DNA from: Kineobactrum sediminis
Lineage (GTDB): Bacteria > Pseudomonadota > Gammaproteobacteria > Pseudomonadales > Halieaceae
DNA length: 64,000 nucleotides
NCBI RefSeq assembly: GCF_002868715.1
Contig: NZ_PKLZ01000001.1
Coordinates: 496,001 to 560,000, forward strand
Direction of reading: 5' to 3'
Shown here piece by piece: positions 61,543 through 64,000 of this stretch. The notes beneath the pieces were generated by a model. It did no database searches. It was not told where the DNA came from and was given only the letters and a program-made list of their open reading frames with translations. Each line of letters starts with the position of its first letter. Within the stretch, counting starts at the first letter, position 1. A program made the translations under genes and the position numbers.

Positions 61543-62268
61543 GCGCCGCGCTGCAGAAGCGGGATACAGCACCGACCAGAGCCAGCGCAGCGTACTGTTG
61601 GTGGACAGTACCTCCCGGTCAACGCCATCAAAAAATTGTTCCAGCCCGGCCGGGTCGCTGAACAGGTCCATACGGGTCCTGAATCCCAGGGTCGGGTCCA
61701 GCTCCTTGACCACTTTGGCCGGGTTCCCCGCGACCACAACGTTCGCCGGCACATCCCGGCTCACTACCGCGCGCGCGGCCACCACACTATTGGCACCGAT
61801 GGTAACGCCCTTCAGCACCGTGGCGTGGTCGCCCAGCCACACGTTATCGCCAATATGTACGGGAGTGGGCTGCTCCGGCCGGGCAACACGATCATAGAGA
61901 GTATGCCAGTCGGAGTCTGTCACATAGGCGCCATTGGCTATCATCACCCCGTCGCCGATAACAATTTCGTCGCTGGCGCTGAGACGGGCACCCGGACTCA
62001 TCAACACACAGTCGCCAATCCGGATACGGCCTTGCCCCTCTTCGCGACCCCACACGCCGATTTCAACACGATGCATCGGCTCGCCAATAGCGGTAAAGCT
62101 GCGGCCGATATGAATATTGACACCGGAAATATGCACATACCACGGCTTCATTACAGTGTGATAGGGGCCCAGGTAAGCGCAGCGCGGCCGCAGATAATAA
62201 TCCGTATACCAGCTGCGGAAGCGCAGATAGGTTTTCTTCAGCCAGTACGGTCGCAGATCCTTGACCAT
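61534..62268 (-). CDS. Left-handed beta-helix (hexapeptide) acyltransferase
   Basis: 244 residues. Hexapeptide repeats from about residue 75 (IRIGDCVLMSPGARLSASDE, VIGDGVMIANG, VHIGDNVWLGDHATVLKGV, IGANSVVAARAVVSRDVP) and the closing VVAGNPAKVVKEL identify an acetyl- or acyltransferase of the LbH group, with the catalytic His probably in SDWHTLYD. Acceptor unknown; sugar O-acetylation in surface polysaccharides is common for such proteins. GGAG 7 bases before the ATG at 62268 fixes the start; the open frame upstream to 63234 is not coding. Divergent from the TrmB-like gene. Confidence 0.85.
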   Translation of the reverse strand: MVKDLRPYWLKKTYLRFRSWYTDYYLRPRCAYLGPYHTVMKPWYVHISGVNIHIGRSFTAIGEPMHRVEIGVWGREEGQGRIRIGDCVLMSPGARLSASDEIVIGDGVMIANGAYVTDSDWHTLYDRVARPEQPTPVHIGDNVWLGDHATVLKGVTIGANSVVAARAVVSRDVPANVVVAGNPAKVVKELDPTLGFRTRMDLFSDPAGLEQFFDGVDREVLSTNSTLRWLWSVLYPASAARRSE

Positions 62269-62378
62269 GCACAATCTCCAATGGTTGGTTGCTGCCACGA
62301 TGGCCTTTATCATGGCGACGGTGGCACGGCTACTCTCGTGCCGCCCGTTACTGTTACAGGAGCCCGCCGACCTTGCAA

Positions 62379-63074
62379 GTGCATTCAAGAGCCGTGACCA
62401 GCAATCAGCAGGGCCTGCACCCGCGGCTGGCGGAGATAGTACTGCGCCATCTGCAGCACCCTCACCGCAGTCCCACGGCATCACATAACACCGAGGCCTG
62501 GCACGCGCTGGCGCGGATTCTGGCCGCAGACCCCAGGCCGCTGGTGCTGGACTCCTTTTGCGGTACCGGAATGAGTACCGCCCTGCTGGCAGCCAGGCAT
62601 CCCCGGCATCTGGTGGTCGGCATAGACCGTTCCGGCCATCGCCTGCACAAACACCAGAATCCGGATGGGACCGGTTATCTGTTGCTGCAGGCCGAGTGTG
62701 AGCCAATCTGGCGCCAGTTGCTCGCGGCGGGTGTGGAGGTTGATTACCACTACCTGCTGTACCCAAACCCCTGGCCCAAAGCACGGCACTTGCAGCGCAG
62801 GGTTCATGGTCACCCCGCGTTTCGGGAACTGGTGGCGCTGGGCGGCATCCTGGAACTGCGCTCCAACTGGCAACTGTATGTTGAAGAGTTTGGCGTCTCG
62901 CTACATTTGGCGGGGGTGCGGGGAATCGTCCGTGAATTACCCGTACAGCCGCCGTTGACCCTGTTTGAAAAAAAATACCACAGCAGTGGCCAGATTCTCT
63001 GGCAATACTGTTCCACCGGCCCCGGTGGCACTCGGGCGGAGCACCGGCTCCCGGTCTCTGACATTCCAGATTAG
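62379..63074 (+). CDS. TrmB-like SAM-dependent methyltransferase
   Basis: About 231 residues. SAM motif LVLDSFCGTGMSTALLAARH and the signature YLLYPNPWPKARHLQRRVHG match tRNA (guanine-N7) methyltransferases (PDPWPKxRHxKRR type). Compared with canonical TrmB the first motif is unusual (DSFCGTGMST rather than GxGxG after I/F) and the C-terminus lacks a clear tRNA-binding tail, so it may be a divergent paralogue. Start is uncertain: GTG at 62379 or 62394, neither with a close ribosome-binding site. Reads toward cysE, 41 bases away. Confidence 0.7.
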   Translation: MHSRAVTSNQQGLHPRLAEIVLRHLQHPHRSPTASHNTEAWHALARILAADPRPLVLDSFCGTGMSTALLAARHPRHLVVGIDRSGHRLHKHQNPDGTGYLLLQAECEPIWRQLLAAGVEVDYHYLLYPNPWPKARHLQRRVHGHPAFRELVALGGILELRSNWQLYVEEFGVSLHLAGVRGIVRELPVQPPLTLFEKKYHSSGQILWQYCSTGPGGTRAEHRLPVSDIPD

Positions 63075-63115
63075 CCGGGAATACGCTACAGTAAGCGCTG
63101 TCAAAAGGAGCACCT

Positions 63116-63937
63116 ATGCCATCCAGAAAAGTTGATCCCGTATGGGAGCGTATATTCAGGGAAACAGCGCAGCACGCGGCGGAGGAGCCGGTTCTGGCGA
63201 GTTTCCTGCATGCGACCATCCTCAACCACGACAACCTTGAGTGCGCGTTGAGCTTTCACCTGGCCAGCCAGCTGGACAGCCCCACTGCGTCGGCCCTGTT
63301 GCTGCGAGAGGTTATTCTGGAGGCCTTTGAAAGTGACAACTGCCTGCGCAAGACAATACGCGCAGACCTGCTGGCGGTTGAGGAGCGAGACTCAGCCTGC
63401 CACGAGCTGTACATCCCCTTCATGTACTTCAAGGGCTTCCACGCCCTGGAGACACACCGTGTTGCACACTGGTTGTGGAAGCAGGGCCGCCATTCCCTGG
63501 CCCTGTTCTTCCAGAACAGGGTCTCGGCGGAATTTGCGGTCGACATTCATCCCGCGGCCACCCTCGGTCACGGGATCATGCTGGATCATGCCACCGGCCT
63601 GGTCATTGGCGAAACGGCGGTAGTTGGCAACAATGTGTCAATCCTGCAGTCAGTAACGCTCGGTGGTACCGGCAAGATTGAAGGTGACCGCCATCCGAAG
63701 ATCGGTAACGGGGTACTCATCAGCGCCGGCGCCAAGATCCTGGGTAATATCAGGGTAGGCCACGGCGCCAAGGTGGGCGCAGGCAGTGTGGTACTCGAGG
63801 ATGTACCGCCGCACACCACCGTGGCGGGTGTGCCGGCTAAAATCGTCGGCCGGCCCTCCTCGCAGTCACCGGCGCTGGAGATGGATCACGATTTCTGCTG
63901 CGACGACGCCGAAGCGAGCCGCCAGAATCCCTGCTAG
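63116..63937 (+). CDS. cysE: Serine O-acetyltransferase
   Basis: 273 residues, the E. coli CysE length. The N-terminal helical domain has WERIFRETAQHAAEEP and VLASFLHATILNH; the hexapeptide domain carries DIHPAATLGHGIMLDHATGL (catalytic Asp/His), VIGETAVVGNN and SVTLGGTGK, and it ends with the flexible tail that binds CysK. It makes O-acetylserine for cysteine synthesis and is feedback-inhibited by cysteine. AAAAGGAG precedes the ATG. Confidence 0.95.
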   Translation: MPSRKVDPVWERIFRETAQHAAEEPVLASFLHATILNHDNLECALSFHLASQLDSPTASALLLREVILEAFESDNCLRKTIRADLLAVEERDSACHELYIPFMYFKGFHALETHRVAHWLWKQGRHSLALFFQNRVSAEFAVDIHPAATLGHGIMLDHATGLVIGETAVVGNNVSILQSVTLGGTGKIEGDRHPKIGNGVLISAGAKILGNIRVGHGAKVGAGSVVLEDVPPHTTVAGVPAKIVGRPSSQSPALEMDHDFCCDDAEASRQNPC

Positions 63938-64000
63938 CTGGCGCTGTGGTACTGGGGCGAAAGCTCCAGAACCGCATCCACAAAGGCACTGACATGGTCC
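63934..64000 (-). CDS. C-terminal fragment of an unidentified protein, cut by window end
   Basis: On the minus strand the last 22 codons before a TAG at 63936 read DHVSAFVDAVLELSPQYHSAS and stop. The wording is compatible with the C-terminus of a LysR-type regulator, but the piece is too short to be sure. It overlaps the cysE stop by a few bases (convergent). Confidence 0.35.
   Translation of the reverse strand, partial: DHVSAFVDAVLELSPQYHSAS

Noticed and set aside
61534-63234. A 566-codon minus-strand frame covering the acyltransferase and the TrmB-like gene
   Set aside because: Only the part from 62268 has family motifs and a ribosome-binding site; the upstream part is antisense to the methyltransferase gene.

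Overview
The window looks like a chromosomal segment of a free-living, aerobic, probably marine or environmental gammaproteobacterium. It is GC-rich, with E. coli/Pseudomonas-type housekeeping genes (rep, ppnN, selO, srkA, cysE, a biotin operon) beside acyl-CoA catabolism, a TonB-dependent receptor, a PQQ alcohol dehydrogenase and a HiPIP. DUF3080, DUF3094 and DUF4136 proteins fit the Pseudomonas/Cellvibrionales/Halieaceae range, but the genus is an inference and was not tested.

Layout. 1-11 kb: a Tat-exported PhoX-type phosphatase (cut by the window edge), Rep helicase, cytochrome c5, a GST, two lipoproteins, tRNA-Arg(CCG), a beta-lactamase-fold hydrolase, Dps, a nested palindromic repeat, an SDR and a membrane HD-GYP protein. 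11.3-16.8 kb (minus): a five-gene valine/branched-chain acyl-CoA degradation operon whose aldehyde dehydrogenase is not of the usual MmsA type. 17-23 kb: a thioesterase, a secreted quinohemoprotein alcohol dehydrogenase and a large propeller-sensor diguanylate cyclase. 23-34 kb: amidase, PpnN, a TonB receptor, AsmA coupled to an apparently exported D-2-hydroxyacid dehydrogenase, and an amidohydrolase. 34.4-40.7 kb: a MarR/HlyD/DHA2 drug-efflux operon, SelO, and a single-chain fusion of class 1B dihydroorotate dehydrogenase with its PyrK electron-transfer subunit.

40.7-52.4 kb looks like an accessory region lying between a repeat copy and tRNA-Pro(CGG). It holds (a) a tightly coupled non-homologous end-joining operon, ligD - small four-CxxC protein - ku - ku, and (b) a circadian-type operon, GGDEF/EAL receptor - kaiC - kaiB, preceded by a decayed periplasmic binding protein gene. 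A META-domain lipoprotein gene starts next to a remnant of the tRNA-Pro 3' end.

52.4-64 kb returns to core metabolism: a long-chain-type acyl-CoA dehydrogenase, HiPIP, a bioB-bioF-bioHC-bioD operon (BioH and BioC fused, no bioA), ComF, SrkA, a hexapeptide acyltransferase, a TrmB-like methyltransferase and CysE.

The most noteworthy items are the KaiBC/c-di-GMP operon, the zinc-type microprotein inside the NHEJ operon, the PyrD-PyrK and BioH-BioC fusions, the signal-peptide-bearing hydroxyacid dehydrogenase, and the nested palindromic element. All functional calls were made by reading protein motifs by eye; no database search was run.
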